Shown here: one piece after another, positions 30,550 to 39,093 of the stretch
How positions within the stretch are numbered: position 1 is the first letter of the stretch
How the letters are laid out: each line of letters begins with the position of its first letter
NCBI RefSeq assembly: GCF_001877785.1
Contig: NZ_MINN01000085.1
Coordinates: 1 to 64,000, forward strand
Length of the DNA stretch: 64,000 nucleotides
Origin: Rossellomorea aquimaris
GTDB lineage: Bacteria > Bacillota > Bacilli > Bacillales > Bacillaceae_B
Direction of reading: 5' to 3'
Notes under the pieces: model-generated
Told to the model about the DNA's origin: nothing
What the model saw: the letters and a program-made list of their open reading frames with translations, nothing else
The model's database searches: none
Translations under genes and position numbers: made by a program

Positions 30550-31825
30550 GCAGAAAAGAACCTCCATTAAAAAGAAGATAGGTGGAGGGTACAACCGGTT
30601 CTGGAACAATAAGCAATTTTACCGGGTAGTTAAAGGATCCCGGGGGAGTAAGAAATCAAAAACGGCAGCATTAAATTTCATTCACCGGATCATGAAGTAT
30701 TCCTGGGCAAACTTACTAGTTGTCCGGAGGTATTCTAACACCAACAAACAATCCACCTATACTGATTTAAAATGGGCAGCCACGCAATTAGGGGTTGCCC
30801 ATTTATTTAAGTTCAATGAATCGATGCCAGAGATCACCTATATGCCTACTGGCCAGAAAATCTTGTTCAGGGGTCTTGATGATGAACTGAAGATTACTTC
30901 GATCACCGTGGATGTTGGCATCCTTTGTTGGGCTTGGTTTGAAGAATGCTACCAGATCGAAACGGAAGCCAAGTTTCGGACGGTGGTTGAATCGATACGT
31001 GGTAGCTATGATGATCCTGAGTTTTTTAAGCAAGTCACAGTAACGTTTAACCCGTGGTCCGAGAGACATTGGCTTAAGAAAGTATTTTTCGATGAAGGTA
31101 CCCGGGAAAAAGATACATTTGCTATTACAACAACCTTCAGAGTAAATGAATGGCTGGATGATGTTGACCGTGCCAGATACGAGGATCTATATCGAACCAA
31201 TCCTCGACGTGCCAGGATAGTCTGTGATGGCGATTGGGGAGTGGCAGAAGGGCTAGTCTTCGATAACTTCCATGTGGTTGATTTCGATATTCAACAAAAA
31301 ATCAAAGAGATTCAAGAAACGGCTCATGGGATGGACTTTGGGTTTACGAATGATCCAACAACGTTACCGAGCTCCGTGGTAGATCTTAAGAATAAAGAGC
31401 TCTGGATCTACGATGAACATTATGAGAAAGCGATGTTAACTGAAGACATATACAAGATGATTGTGAGTAAAGGACTTCTTAAATCAGTCATTACAGCTGA
31501 CTCTGCAGAACGTCGTTTGATTCAGGAATTAATTAATAAAGGTGTTCGAAGGATGCGAGCTTCAGTCAAAGGGAAAGGCAGCGTGAATCAGGGGATATTA
31601 TTCATTCAAGGATTCAAGGTGTACATTCATCCAACATGTGAACACACGATTGAAGAATTTAATACGTATACGTTTGATCAGGATAAGGACGGTAAGTGGC
31701 TAAATACACCGGTTGATGCAAATAACCATATCATTGATGCACTCCGTTACAGCCTGGAGCAATACCATCTGGGAGTAGCTAAGAAAGACGATACGTACAA
31801 TGCTTTAAAAGGATTGGGTTTATAG
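30539..31825 (+). CDS. terL: Terminase large subunit (XtmB type)
   Basis: The protein is about 428 residues. The packaging ATPase half has the Walker A variant GSRGSKKSKTAAL near residue 36 and an acidic Walker B in WAWFEECYQIE. The nuclease half has GMDFGFTNDPTTL near residue 262 and the metal site DSAERRLIQEL. It pumps DNA into the prohead and cuts it to length. ATG 30539 lies inside terS after GGAGG. Similarity is to PBSX/SPP1-type enzymes. Confidence 0.92.
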   Translation: MKTKQKRTSIKKKIGGGYNRFWNNKQFYRVVKGSRGSKKSKTAALNFIHRIMKYSWANLLVVRRYSNTNKQSTYTDLKWAATQLGVAHLFKFNESMPEITYMPTGQKILFRGLDDELKITSITVDVGILCWAWFEECYQIETEAKFRTVVESIRGSYDDPEFFKQVTVTFNPWSERHWLKKVFFDEGTREKDTFAITTTFRVNEWLDDVDRARYEDLYRTNPRRARIVCDGDWGVAEGLVFDNFHVVDFDIQQKIKEIQETAHGMDFGFTNDPTTLPSSVVDLKNKELWIYDEHYEKAMLTEDIYKMIVSKGLLKSVITADSAERRLIQELINKGVRRMRASVKGKGSVNQGILFIQGFKVYIHPTCEHTIEEFNTYTFDQDKDGKWLNTPVDANNHIIDALRYSLEQYHLGVAKKDDTYNALKGLGL

Positions 31826-31835
31826 GAGGTGGAAC

Positions 31836-33281
31836 ATGAATCACGTAAATAATTTTGAGCTTGGAGAAAGCACAAGTGGAAATGCCGGGAAGAAGAGGCG
31901 GTTCAGTAAAGAGGCAAATATTCAGTATACGTTCGAGTCTGCAGAAGAGCTGGTGCAAGATACAAAGGAACTGTCTGCAATATTAAAACATCATATTGAA
32001 CATCAACGTCCAAGGCTCACTGTCTTGGACGATTATTATCTTGGGGAGAATACGACGATTTCTGCAGCTAACCGGAGGAAAGAAGATGATAAGGCCGATC
32101 ACCGGGCCAAGCACAATTATGCGAAGTATGTATCTAATTTCATGCAAGGATTCTTTGTTGGGGTTCCTGTGTCAGTCCGCCATAAGGACAAGTCCACTCA
32201 GGAAAAAATAAATGAAATCAACGAGACAATTGAAGATGCAGCACTTAATGCAGATATCGTTCTTGATCTTTCGATATATGGCCGGGCATATGAGCTGATA
32301 CATCGGAACCAGCAGGATCAAACCAAAGTGTATTTGTCTTCACCGTTAGAAACCTTCCTAATCTATGACACGACGATTGAGAAGAACGTGATTGCTGGGA
32401 TTCGATACTTCTCGGTGGGTTACGGTGGCGAACGAGGGATTAAAGTCATCCTTTATACAGACAAGAAGATTTACACGTATTTCACTTCAAACATGGGTGA
32501 CTATAACCTGACGCTTAAAAGTGAGGTTGACCATCCGTTTGGGGAAGTACCAATTAATGAACACAGTAACAATCGTTTTCGCCAGGGGGACTTTGAGAAT
32601 GTTCTCGACTTGATTGATTTGTATGATGCAGCTCAATCTGATACGGCAAACTATATGACTGATTTGAATGATGCAATGCTGAAGATTCTCGGTAATGTGG
32701 AACTGGATGCTGGGGAAGCAAAGAAGATGAAAGAAGCCAATATTATCTTCTTGAAGCCAACTCAAAACGCAGACGGTGCTGAAGGTCGAGTTGAAGCTGA
32801 TTATATTTACAAGCAGTATGATGTGTCAGGTAGTGAGGCATATAAAGGCAGACTGCAAACAGACATTCATAAATTCACTAATACACCGGACTTGAATGAC
32901 GAGAACTTTGCTGGCCAACAATCCGGTGAAGCGATGAAGTACAAGCTTTTCGGCTTGGAACAAATACGGATCAACAAAGAACGATTATTCAAAAGGTCTC
33001 TCAATCGTCGTTACAAGCTGATAAATAATGTCATGCACTTGGCGAGTGAAGCAGGAAAAGGGGAGTTTGAGGGGTTAACCTATAAATTTACCCCGAACCT
33101 TCCTAAGAGCACCAGAGAAGCAGTAGACATGTTTAATGCACTTGGAGGAGAGCTCTCCCAGGAAACGAAACTGAAGATCATTCCAATGATTGTAGAAAAT
33201 CCAGAAGAGGAAGAAAAGAGAATTACAAGTGAAAGGGCCAAACAAAGACAATCGATGTCCTCCGAGTACATGAGGAATTGA
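31836..33281 (+). CDS. Portal protein (SPP1 gp6-like)
   Basis: The 481-residue protein forms the twelve-subunit ring at the DNA entry vertex. N-terminal QRPRLTVLDDYYLGENTTI and NYAKYVSNFMQGFFVGVPV, central DLSIYGRAYELIH and LDLIDLYDAAQSDTANYMTD, and the SGEAMKYKLFGLEQ clip/stem region are the usual SPP1-type portal motifs. It follows terL directly. Confidence 0.92.
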   Translation: MNHVNNFELGESTSGNAGKKRRFSKEANIQYTFESAEELVQDTKELSAILKHHIEHQRPRLTVLDDYYLGENTTISAANRRKEDDKADHRAKHNYAKYVSNFMQGFFVGVPVSVRHKDKSTQEKINEINETIEDAALNADIVLDLSIYGRAYELIHRNQQDQTKVYLSSPLETFLIYDTTIEKNVIAGIRYFSVGYGGERGIKVILYTDKKIYTYFTSNMGDYNLTLKSEVDHPFGEVPINEHSNNRFRQGDFENVLDLIDLYDAAQSDTANYMTDLNDAMLKILGNVELDAGEAKKMKEANIIFLKPTQNADGAEGRVEADYIYKQYDVSGSEAYKGRLQTDIHKFTNTPDLNDENFAGQQSGEAMKYKLFGLEQIRINKERLFKRSLNRRYKLINNVMHLASEAGKGEFEGLTYKFTPNLPKSTREAVDMFNALGGELSQETKLKIIPMIVENPEEEEKRITSERAKQRQSMSSEYMRN

Positions 33282-33291
33282 GGTGTGGTAG

Positions 33292-34242
33292 ATGCCAGAA
33301 GAAGAGAGTTATTGGGTGAAACGGGAAAGAGACAACATCAAGCGTGAACAAATGAAAGATGAAGAGGTATCAAGAAAATTAAAAGGGATCATCGATCATG
33401 CTCTTAGCGAGGTAGAAAAAGAAATCAATGCCTTTTATTCCCGGTACGCAGAAAAGAATACGATCTCTTTAGCCGAAGCTAAGAAGAGGGTGTCCGAATT
33501 TGATGTCCAATCATTTGAAAGAACAGCTGCACGATATGTGAGGGAGAAGGACTTCTCCCCGAAAGCGAATAAGGAACTCTTCACCTACAATACAAAGATG
33601 CGGATTAACCGTCAGGAGCTTCTCATGATGTATTTAAATGCTCACCTGGTATCAATGACGAATGAGCAAGAAAAGACTTTCCAAGATTATCTGGAGCAAG
33701 CTGGAATATCTGAAGTATTGAGGCAAGCCGGGATCTTAGGAGTCAACATGGCAATCACCACTCCAACTCTTAAATCGATTGTTGGAGCTTCTTTTTATGG
33801 GGCCAATTGGTCTTCAAGGATATGGGGAGATATGGAAGCCTTAAGAGAAGAATTGGACGTTATTATCAACAGTGCAATCGTCCGTGGTGTCCATCCAAAT
33901 AGGTACATCAAAAAAATCCGAGAACGATTTGATGTCAGTTCATTTGAAGCTAAAAGGTTATTAATCACTGAAACTGCCAGGGTCCAGGTCGAAGCTCAAA
34001 AATTATCCTATCAGGCTGTTTCTAGTGATGATGAAGCTGAATATGAATATGTTGCTGTAATGGATGGGAAGACCACAAAGAAATGTAAACTGTTGAATAA
34101 GAAAAAATTCAAGGTGAAGGAAATGAAGCCAGGCATCAATGCACCACCCATGCACCCGTTTTGTAGGAGTTCAACGGCTCTTGACTTGGGAGACTGGAGA
34201 GAGGAATTTTTCGCAAGCGTGAAAGATAAATACACCTTATAA
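33292..34242 (+). CDS. Minor head protein (SPP1 gp7 / Mu gpF-like)
   Basis: The 316-residue protein is the head-morphogenesis component that follows the portal gene. The Mu F-type C-terminal domain is visible in ETARVQVEAQKLSYQA, DGKTTKKCKLLNKKKFKVKE and NAPPMHPFCRSSTALD. The N-terminal half is helical. In SPP1 gp7 few copies enter the virion with the portal and aid DNA delivery. Confidence 0.88.
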   Translation: MPEEESYWVKRERDNIKREQMKDEEVSRKLKGIIDHALSEVEKEINAFYSRYAEKNTISLAEAKKRVSEFDVQSFERTAARYVREKDFSPKANKELFTYNTKMRINRQELLMMYLNAHLVSMTNEQEKTFQDYLEQAGISEVLRQAGILGVNMAITTPTLKSIVGASFYGANWSSRIWGDMEALREELDVIINSAIVRGVHPNRYIKKIRERFDVSSFEAKRLLITETARVQVEAQKLSYQAVSSDDEAEYEYVAVMDGKTTKKCKLLNKKKFKVKEMKPGINAPPMHPFCRSSTALDLGDWREEFFASVKDKYTL

Positions 34243-34369
34243 GAAATTTAGTGAGCGCGTCTTTAAGCACCAGACGTTATAAACAGGCTTATTTGTTTTG
34301 ACTAAAAACGTGTGAGGACGTTAACGATGGGCACCTGCGTGTTGTTACGTGTTCATGGGTTAGGAGGAA
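34243..34369 (+). promoter_or_regulatory. Structured leader before the scaffold gene
   Basis: Two small hairpins are visible: CGTCT/AGACG (34258-34276) and AACGT/ACGTT (34307-34322). Further GC-rich possible pairing lies at 34327-34350. No T-run follows either, so these are not terminators. They may mark RNA processing or translational control of the abundant scaffold and capsid proteins. TTAGGAGG precedes the scaffold start. Confidence 0.4.
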
Positions 34370-35023
34370 ATGAAAGTGACAGGACCAATTAATGTGTTTA
34401 ATCCAGCAGCCTTTAAGAAACAGTTTGAACCCTTGAAACTAAATCTGCAGTATTTTTCCGAGCCGAATGACCCGCCTGCGGATCCACCAAACTCCGATGA
34501 TCCACCAAGCGATCCACCGGCAAAGCTTGAGCTTTCTGAAGAGGAACTTCAAAAGAAGATTGAAGCTGAGTCAGACCGTAAGCTTGCAAAGGCACTGGAG
34601 AAGAAACAGAAAGAGTGGGAAGACCAGCTCGATCAAAGAATTGCCGATGCCAAAAAGGATGCAGAACAATATGCCAAGATGACTCAGAAAGAAAGAGAAG
34701 ATGCTGAATTTAAGAAGCGACTCGAAGCTCTTGATAAGCGAGAGCGTGAATTAAACACCAAGCAGCTTCGTTCTGAAGTAGAAACAGATTTAAAAGATGA
34801 GGGACTGCCGGCTGCGTTTGCTGAATCTCTTATCAAACTTGAGGACAACGAGAAAATCAAAGAAGCAGTGACGAGTATCAAAAAAGAATTCGATGCAGCA
34901 GTTAATAATGCAGTGAAGGAAAAGCTTCGTCAGGATCCACCTGAAACAGGCAGTTCAAAAATAACCAACAGCAGCCATACTTCAAAAGCAGAAATGGCCA
35001 GGAAGAACAGAATCATTAAATAA
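34370..35023 (+). CDS. Capsid scaffolding protein (GP20/DUF4355-like)
   Basis: The 217-residue protein has a Pro/Asp-rich linker (residues about 37-65), a long Lys/Glu coiled coil (about 66-130) and a compact C-terminal region (TDLKDEGLPAAFAESLIKLE). This is the classical scaffold plan directly before the major capsid gene. The N-terminus includes LKLNLQYFS, which closely matches LKLDIQFFA at the start of the capsid protein. Confidence 0.85.
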   Translation: MKVTGPINVFNPAAFKKQFEPLKLNLQYFSEPNDPPADPPNSDDPPSDPPAKLELSEEELQKKIEAESDRKLAKALEKKQKEWEDQLDQRIADAKKDAEQYAKMTQKEREDAEFKKRLEALDKRERELNTKQLRSEVETDLKDEGLPAAFAESLIKLEDNEKIKEAVTSIKKEFDAAVNNAVKEKLRQDPPETGSSKITNSSHTSKAEMARKNRIIK

Positions 35024-35039
35024 GAGGAGAGAGTCATAT

Positions 35040-35975
35040 ATGCCAAAACTATTAAAACTGGATATACAATTTTTCGCACAAACATTTAGCCCAGATAACG
35101 TAATGGTTCACGAAGCCAAAGATGGGACGATTCCGGATAAGTACAACACCATGATCTTGAATGATGTAATGGAAAAATCCAAGATCATGCAGCTGGGCGT
35201 TTATGAGGAAATGACGGATAAGGAAAAGACATTCGAATATTTTGCAGAAGGACCAGGGGCTTACTGGGTAGGTGAGACTGAGAAGATTCAAACTTCAAAA
35301 CCAACTTTGCTTCAAGTAAAGATGACGGCCAAGAAGCTGGGTGTCATTCTACCAGTTTCCCGTGAGTATCTACAGTACAGGGTTTCAAATTTCTTTGAAA
35401 TCATGCGTCCAAAGATTGCAGAGGCATTCTATAAGAAGTTTGATGAAGCAGGAATCCTGAATGTAGCAAACCCATTCACTCAATCGATTGAACAATCTGT
35501 AACAGCAGCAGAAAACATCGTTTATGACGGGATCACTTACGACAATATCCTGGCAGTAGAAGATGAGCTTTTTGAGAATGATGTAGAGCCTAATGCATGG
35601 ATATCCAAAGTGCAAAACCATACTGCTTTAAGGAATGCACAAAAAGCTGAAAATGGAACATTGCAATCATTGTATGACCGTTCAAACAATACGATTGATG
35701 GGCTGCCGGCAGTGGATTTGAAATCTGCTAATCTTTCAAAAGGTACTCTTTACGCTGGGGATTTTGATCAATTGCGTTATGGTATTCCTTTTAACATTGA
35801 TTATGCAATTTCAGAGGAAGCTCAACTGTCGACCATTACCAACGCGGATGGTTCACCTATCAACTTGTTTGAGCAAGAGATGGTTGCCCTGCGTGCCACT
35901 ATGGATGTTGGTTTGATGATCATAAAAGATGAAGCCTTTGCTAAATTAGTCCCAGGTCCTGCCCCAGCAGCGTAA
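35040..35975 (+). CDS. Major capsid protein
   Basis: The 311-residue protein is an HK97-fold capsid subunit. It starts MPKLLKLDIQFFAQTF and contains KLGVILPVSREYLQYRVSNF, DNILAVEDELFENDVEPNAW and LRYGIPFNIDYAISEEAQL, the E-loop/P-domain/A-domain order of this family. AGGAGAG precedes the ATG. The position after scaffold confirms the call. Confidence 0.92.
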   Translation: MPKLLKLDIQFFAQTFSPDNVMVHEAKDGTIPDKYNTMILNDVMEKSKIMQLGVYEEMTDKEKTFEYFAEGPGAYWVGETEKIQTSKPTLLQVKMTAKKLGVILPVSREYLQYRVSNFFEIMRPKIAEAFYKKFDEAGILNVANPFTQSIEQSVTAAENIVYDGITYDNILAVEDELFENDVEPNAWISKVQNHTALRNAQKAENGTLQSLYDRSNNTIDGLPAVDLKSANLSKGTLYAGDFDQLRYGIPFNIDYAISEEAQLSTITNADGSPINLFEQEMVALRATMDVGLMIIKDEAFAKLVPGPAPAA

Positions 35976-36006
35976 TAACCATTTATCAAAGAGAGGATGA
36001 TTAGGA

Positions 36007-36333
36007 ATGCCTTACAAAGTGATACGAGCTTTCAGAGATATAGAAGATGATCATCGCGTTTATCGAAAGGGAGATACCTTCCCTTCTAAGGGTAAAGTAA
36101 GCAAGGAACGGATCTCGGAATTATCAAGCACAGAAAATAAAGTCGGGAAGCCATTGATTGAGCAATTGGGAGTGGGGTCAGAAGAAGCCGACCAAGAGCC
36201 TGAAGGATCAAATCAATCTCCTGAAGAAAGTGAATTTCCGAAGCATACAGGCGGCCCTTGGTATGTGCTGTCAAACGGAGAAAAAATTCAGGGTAAAGAA
36301 GAAGCAATTGCTGCAGAAGCAGAATTGAAGTGA
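36007..36333 (+). CDS. Small head-region protein
   Basis: The 108-residue protein starts MPYKVIRAFRDIEDDHRVYR, has an acidic Gln/Glu/Ser linker (about residues 55-78), and ends with HTGGPWYVLSNGEKIQGKE, a short module found at the end of several phage head proteins. It could be a decoration or head-fibre protein. It lies between capsid and connector genes. Confidence 0.65.
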   Translation: MPYKVIRAFRDIEDDHRVYRKGDTFPSKGKVSKERISELSSTENKVGKPLIEQLGVGSEEADQEPEGSNQSPEESEFPKHTGGPWYVLSNGEKIQGKEEAIAAEAELK

Positions 36334-36337
36334 TTGA

Positions 36338-36670
36338 ATGACGATTAAAGAAAACGTCAAGATTATAGTAGGCGTTCAAGATGACCTTCAAGACAGCCAG
36401 ATTGATAGATTGATTGCAAATGTAGAAGCTAGATTATTGGTCTGGTTAAAACAAAATGCTGGGATGACAGCGATACCAGAGGAGTTAATGTTCATTGTTG
36501 AGGAGCTGGTCGTGAACCGGTATAACAAGATTGGTAGTGAAGGAATGAAGTCAGAATCCATCGAGGGAAGGTCCGTTTCATTTACAGAAGACGACTTTAA
36601 ACCCTATCAGTCTATCTTAGAAACGTATATTCCTAAAACCGAGACTGCAGGAAAGGTAATGTTCTTCTGA
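36338..36670 (+). CDS. Head-tail connector protein (SPP1 gp15-like)
   Basis: The 110-residue helical protein contains NVKIIVGVQDDLQDSQIDRL, then FIVEELVVNRYNKIGSEGM and the EGRSVSF motif typical of the phage connector family. It extends the portal channel. The stop codon overlaps the start of the next gene. Confidence 0.85.
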   Translation: MTIKENVKIIVGVQDDLQDSQIDRLIANVEARLLVWLKQNAGMTAIPEELMFIVEELVVNRYNKIGSEGMKSESIEGRSVSFTEDDFKPYQSILETYIPKTETAGKVMFF

Positions 36671-36981
36671 TGAGATACTCCGATCGGGTAACACTTCATA
36701 AAGTTTTAGGCAGGGCTTATGATCCTTCTGTCGGAAAGACAGTTGTTGAGGTGGATGAGGGTGTTACATTATCCTGCAACACTTCTCCAATCAGCTTGGA
36801 AAGAGTGAAAGTTATATTCGGTTCCTTAGACAAGCAAATCACCACTGTGAGGCTACAGAGACCATATAAACATGAAGTTGATAAAGCTGTCATTAACGGT
36901 AATAAATACAACGTTCTCCGGCATGTGCCATACAGGTCTGAGAGCGTTTTGTTTTTGGAAGGGGTGAGCGAGTGGACTTAG
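36670..36981 (+). CDS. Head completion / stopper protein (SPP1 gp16-like)
   Basis: The 103-residue beta-rich protein begins MRYSDRVTLHKVLGRAYDPS, matching the small head-closure family that seals the packaged DNA and docks the tail. It overlaps both neighbours, the tightly packed arrangement usual for connector genes. Confidence 0.82.
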   Translation: MRYSDRVTLHKVLGRAYDPSVGKTVVEVDEGVTLSCNTSPISLERVKVIFGSLDKQITTVRLQRPYKHEVDKAVINGNKYNVLRHVPYRSESVLFLEGVSEWT

Positions 36982-37313
36982 ATGGATTGGACGCCTTGCT
37001 TGCAAAGCTTGACCGGATGGATAGGGAGATTGAAGGTGATGTCGGGACAATCGTGAAGAACAACACCATTGAAATGACTCAGAAGGTAGTTAAGAACGCT
37101 GAATTTACTCAAGGTTATCAAACTGGCTACACCAAGAGAAACATTGAAACGAAGATAGTTAGTAATCTTGTCGGTAAAACAATCAGTAAATCCGAACACT
37201 CCGGCTACCTGGAATTCGGAACAAGGTTCATGGATGCACAACCATTCATCTTTCCTGGATTCTACAATCAGAAAAAGCAGTTCCTTGATGATTTAAATAG
37301 ACTTGTAAAGTAG
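36972..37313 (+). CDS. HK97 gp10-like tail-completion protein
   Basis: The 113-residue protein starts at GTG 36972 (MDLDGLDALLAKLDRMDREI) and ends in SGYLEFGTRFMDAQPFIFPG followed by helical residues. The ExGT...P signature is diagnostic for the HK97 gp10 family, which joins head and tail. It overlaps the stopper gene by 10 bases. Confidence 0.87.
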   Translation: MDLDGLDALLAKLDRMDREIEGDVGTIVKNNTIEMTQKVVKNAEFTQGYQTGYTKRNIETKIVSNLVGKTISKSEHSGYLEFGTRFMDAQPFIFPGFYNQKKQFLDDLNRLVK

Positions 37314-37321
37314 GTGAGTAG

Positions 37322-37711
37322 ATGAAGTCACCAAAAATTCAACTGTTCAATGCAGTATTCAATAACTCTCTTAATCTGGGATATAACACATACGATTATC
37401 TTCCAGGGAAAGACGAGGAAGTTCCTTATCCATTTGTGCATGTAGCTGGACAGGTAGGTTCTGATGTCATAAATAACAAACAAGTGATCACCGGTAATCT
37501 ATCGCAAACCATTCATGTTTGGGAGATGGCCAATAATCGAGTCCACTTTGCCGAAATGATTTATAATCTCGAAATGGCCTTGCGAAGGCTGGCACAACTC
37601 GATAATTACTACGTGAGGCTGGTCTCTCTTGATTCAAATGAAATCTTTGATAATACAACGACTGACAATCTGTTGCATGGAGTGATCCAGGCAGAATACA
37701 GAATTACCTAA
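37322..37711 (+). CDS. Tail terminator / DUF3168-like protein
   Basis: The 129-residue protein starts MKSPKIQLFNAVFNNSLNLG and contains DEEVPYPFVHVAG and LSQTIHVWEMANNRVHFAEM. This is the pattern of the gp17-type tail-to-head joining family that ends tail polymerisation. It is placed between the gp10-like gene and the major tail protein gene, as expected. Confidence 0.82.
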   Translation: MKSPKIQLFNAVFNNSLNLGYNTYDYLPGKDEEVPYPFVHVAGQVGSDVINNKQVITGNLSQTIHVWEMANNRVHFAEMIYNLEMALRRLAQLDNYYVRLVSLDSNEIFDNTTTDNLLHGVIQAEYRIT

Positions 37712-37726
37712 TAAGGAGGTAGTAGC

Positions 37727-38269
37727 ATGGCCAACATAGCAAAAGGAGTACACAAAGTGCTCTATTTTCGGAAACTCGGTGAGGCTGCAGAGGGTGCAAA
37801 GCTTGTGTTTCAAACCGAACACTCAAAGTCTTATTCCCGCGACCGGGAATCAACCGTCACGAAGGATGGCAGCGTATCAGGCTCTGGAGCACTTGAAGAT
37901 GAAGTAAGTATCTCGGCACTTCAGGCTGAAACGGATCCTACATTTACAATGCTAAGTGATTCCATTGTGGATGACTATCCAGTAGAAATGTGGGAAGTGG
38001 ATTTGGCGGATAAAGTAGAGGATGAGGTTAATCCAGGTACTTTCACATTTGGAGCTGAATACCGACAAGGCTACATCACGGAATGGGAAACAACGAATCC
38101 TGCAGAGGATGATCCAGAGGTAAGTGGAACGTTTGTTACTCAGTTCAAAAGGCAGAAAGGACGTGTCAGCCTTCCGGAGGCAGACATTGAAACATTAGGA
38201 TACGTCTTTCATGACGTGCTGGCGGACGATGTTGCTGATGATGGACTGGGTACACCTCCAGAAGCATAA
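37727..38269 (+). CDS. Major tail protein
   Basis: The 180-residue protein forms the tail tube. It contains SRDRESTVTKDGSVSGSGAL and a beta-rich core with EYRQGYITEWETTNPAEDDP, typical of the TP901-1-type major tail family. TAAGGAGG gives strong translation. A terminator-like hairpin follows, so transcript levels may drop after this abundant product. Confidence 0.87.
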   Translation: MANIAKGVHKVLYFRKLGEAAEGAKLVFQTEHSKSYSRDRESTVTKDGSVSGSGALEDEVSISALQAETDPTFTMLSDSIVDDYPVEMWEVDLADKVEDEVNPGTFTFGAEYRQGYITEWETTNPAEDDPEVSGTFVTQFKRQKGRVSLPEADIETLGYVFHDVLADDVADDGLGTPPEA

Positions 38270-38277
38270 GACGGACG

Positions 38278-38305
38278 AAGAGGGGAAGAACCCCCTCTTT
38301 TTTAT
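38278..38305 (+). terminator. Intra-operon terminator/attenuator after the major tail gene
   Basis: GAGGGG and CCCCTC pair around AAGAAC, followed by six T. Late transcription must partly read through it to reach the tape measure gene. Confidence 0.8.
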
Positions 38306-38331
38306 TTTGACAATTTGAGGAGGAATAGATT

Positions 38332-38721
38332 TTGCATATCACATTTAACGGAAGAGACATCGAACTATCATTTGGACTTCGGACATTAACGACAATCGAT
38401 CGTTCATTAGGGTTAGAAGTAGAAAATGTAAGTCTCGGACAAGGGCTTGAAACAATGTTGGTACCTGGCCTGCAGTCGGGAAATATCATTTGTTTGTATA
38501 AATTGATTCAGGCAGCTACTGCTCACGATAAGAAAAAGCCTAAGACAGAAGAGGACTTTGAATCAATCTTGAATGATATTGCTGAAAACGAAGGGCTGGA
38601 TGAGTTCGCAGAGCAAGTCATGTATGAATTGGGAAAGCAACCTATGACCCGAAAGCTCGTTCCAGAAGAGTATCAAAAGGGGAAAGTCGTGAAGGAAGCG
38701 AGCAAGACAATAGAGGGTTAA
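38332..38721 (+). CDS. Tail assembly chaperone, upstream frame (gpG-like)
   Basis: The 129-residue protein starts at TTG 38332 after GAGGAGG and contains ITFNGRDIELSFGLRTLTTI. In siphoviruses this chaperone coats the tape measure and is made in two forms by ribosomal frameshifting. The stop TAA at 38719 lies just before the second chaperone frame, and a slippery sequence is present upstream. Confidence 0.85.
   Translation: MHITFNGRDIELSFGLRTLTTIDRSLGLEVENVSLGQGLETMLVPGLQSGNIICLYKLIQAATAHDKKKPKTEEDFESILNDIAENEGLDEFAEQVMYELGKQPMTRKLVPEEYQKGKVVKEASKTIEG
38676..38682 (+). promoter_or_regulatory. Candidate -1 frameshift slippery site A-AAG-GGG
   Basis: Read in the chaperone frame as CAA-AAG-GGG, the heptamer fits X-XXY-YYZ. 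A slip of -1 enters a frame with no stop that runs through KGESREGSEQDNRGLTYDEV into the downstream chaperone gene. The distance to the upstream stop is 37 bases, similar to known gpG-gpGT systems. Confidence 0.6.
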
Positions 38722-38732
38722 CCTACGACGAA

Positions 38733-39089
38733 GTGGTTATCTATTCAATGCGAAAGCTGAGGATGGAACGGTTGGTGGATGTGGAAGAGATGACATTGAC
38801 CGAGTTTCATTATAAGCGATATGCACAGGAATATAAGGAAATCGATGAAGAGTATAAGCTGCATAAATTAGCTTTCCTCATTCGCAATGCAGAAGCAAAG
38901 ATAAATAAAGGAACAGAAAAGAAACCGAAAGAGGAGTATGCCTTTAAAGAGTTCAAGGATTTCTTTGATTATGAGTCTATGCTGAAAGCAGTGGACGATG
39001 AATTAGCTTCAGGGAAGTCTATTGAAAAAACATCGAAGGATTTATCTCCTGCCCAAATTGCCCTACAAAGAAATTCGAGAAAGGGGTGA
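38733..39089 (+). CDS. Tail assembly chaperone, downstream frame (gpT-like)
   Basis: The recognisable region is 118 residues (from GTG 38733), but the frame is open back to the slippery site, so it is probably made only as a fusion with the upstream chaperone. TYDEVVIYSMRKLRMERLVD is a typical opening. A charged helical domain (YKEIDEEYKLHKLAFLI) follows. It directly precedes the tape measure gene. Confidence 0.82.
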   Translation: MVIYSMRKLRMERLVDVEEMTLTEFHYKRYAQEYKEIDEEYKLHKLAFLIRNAEAKINKGTEKKPKEEYAFKEFKDFFDYESMLKAVDDELASGKSIEKTSKDLSPAQIALQRNSRKG

Positions 39090-39093
39090 CTAA

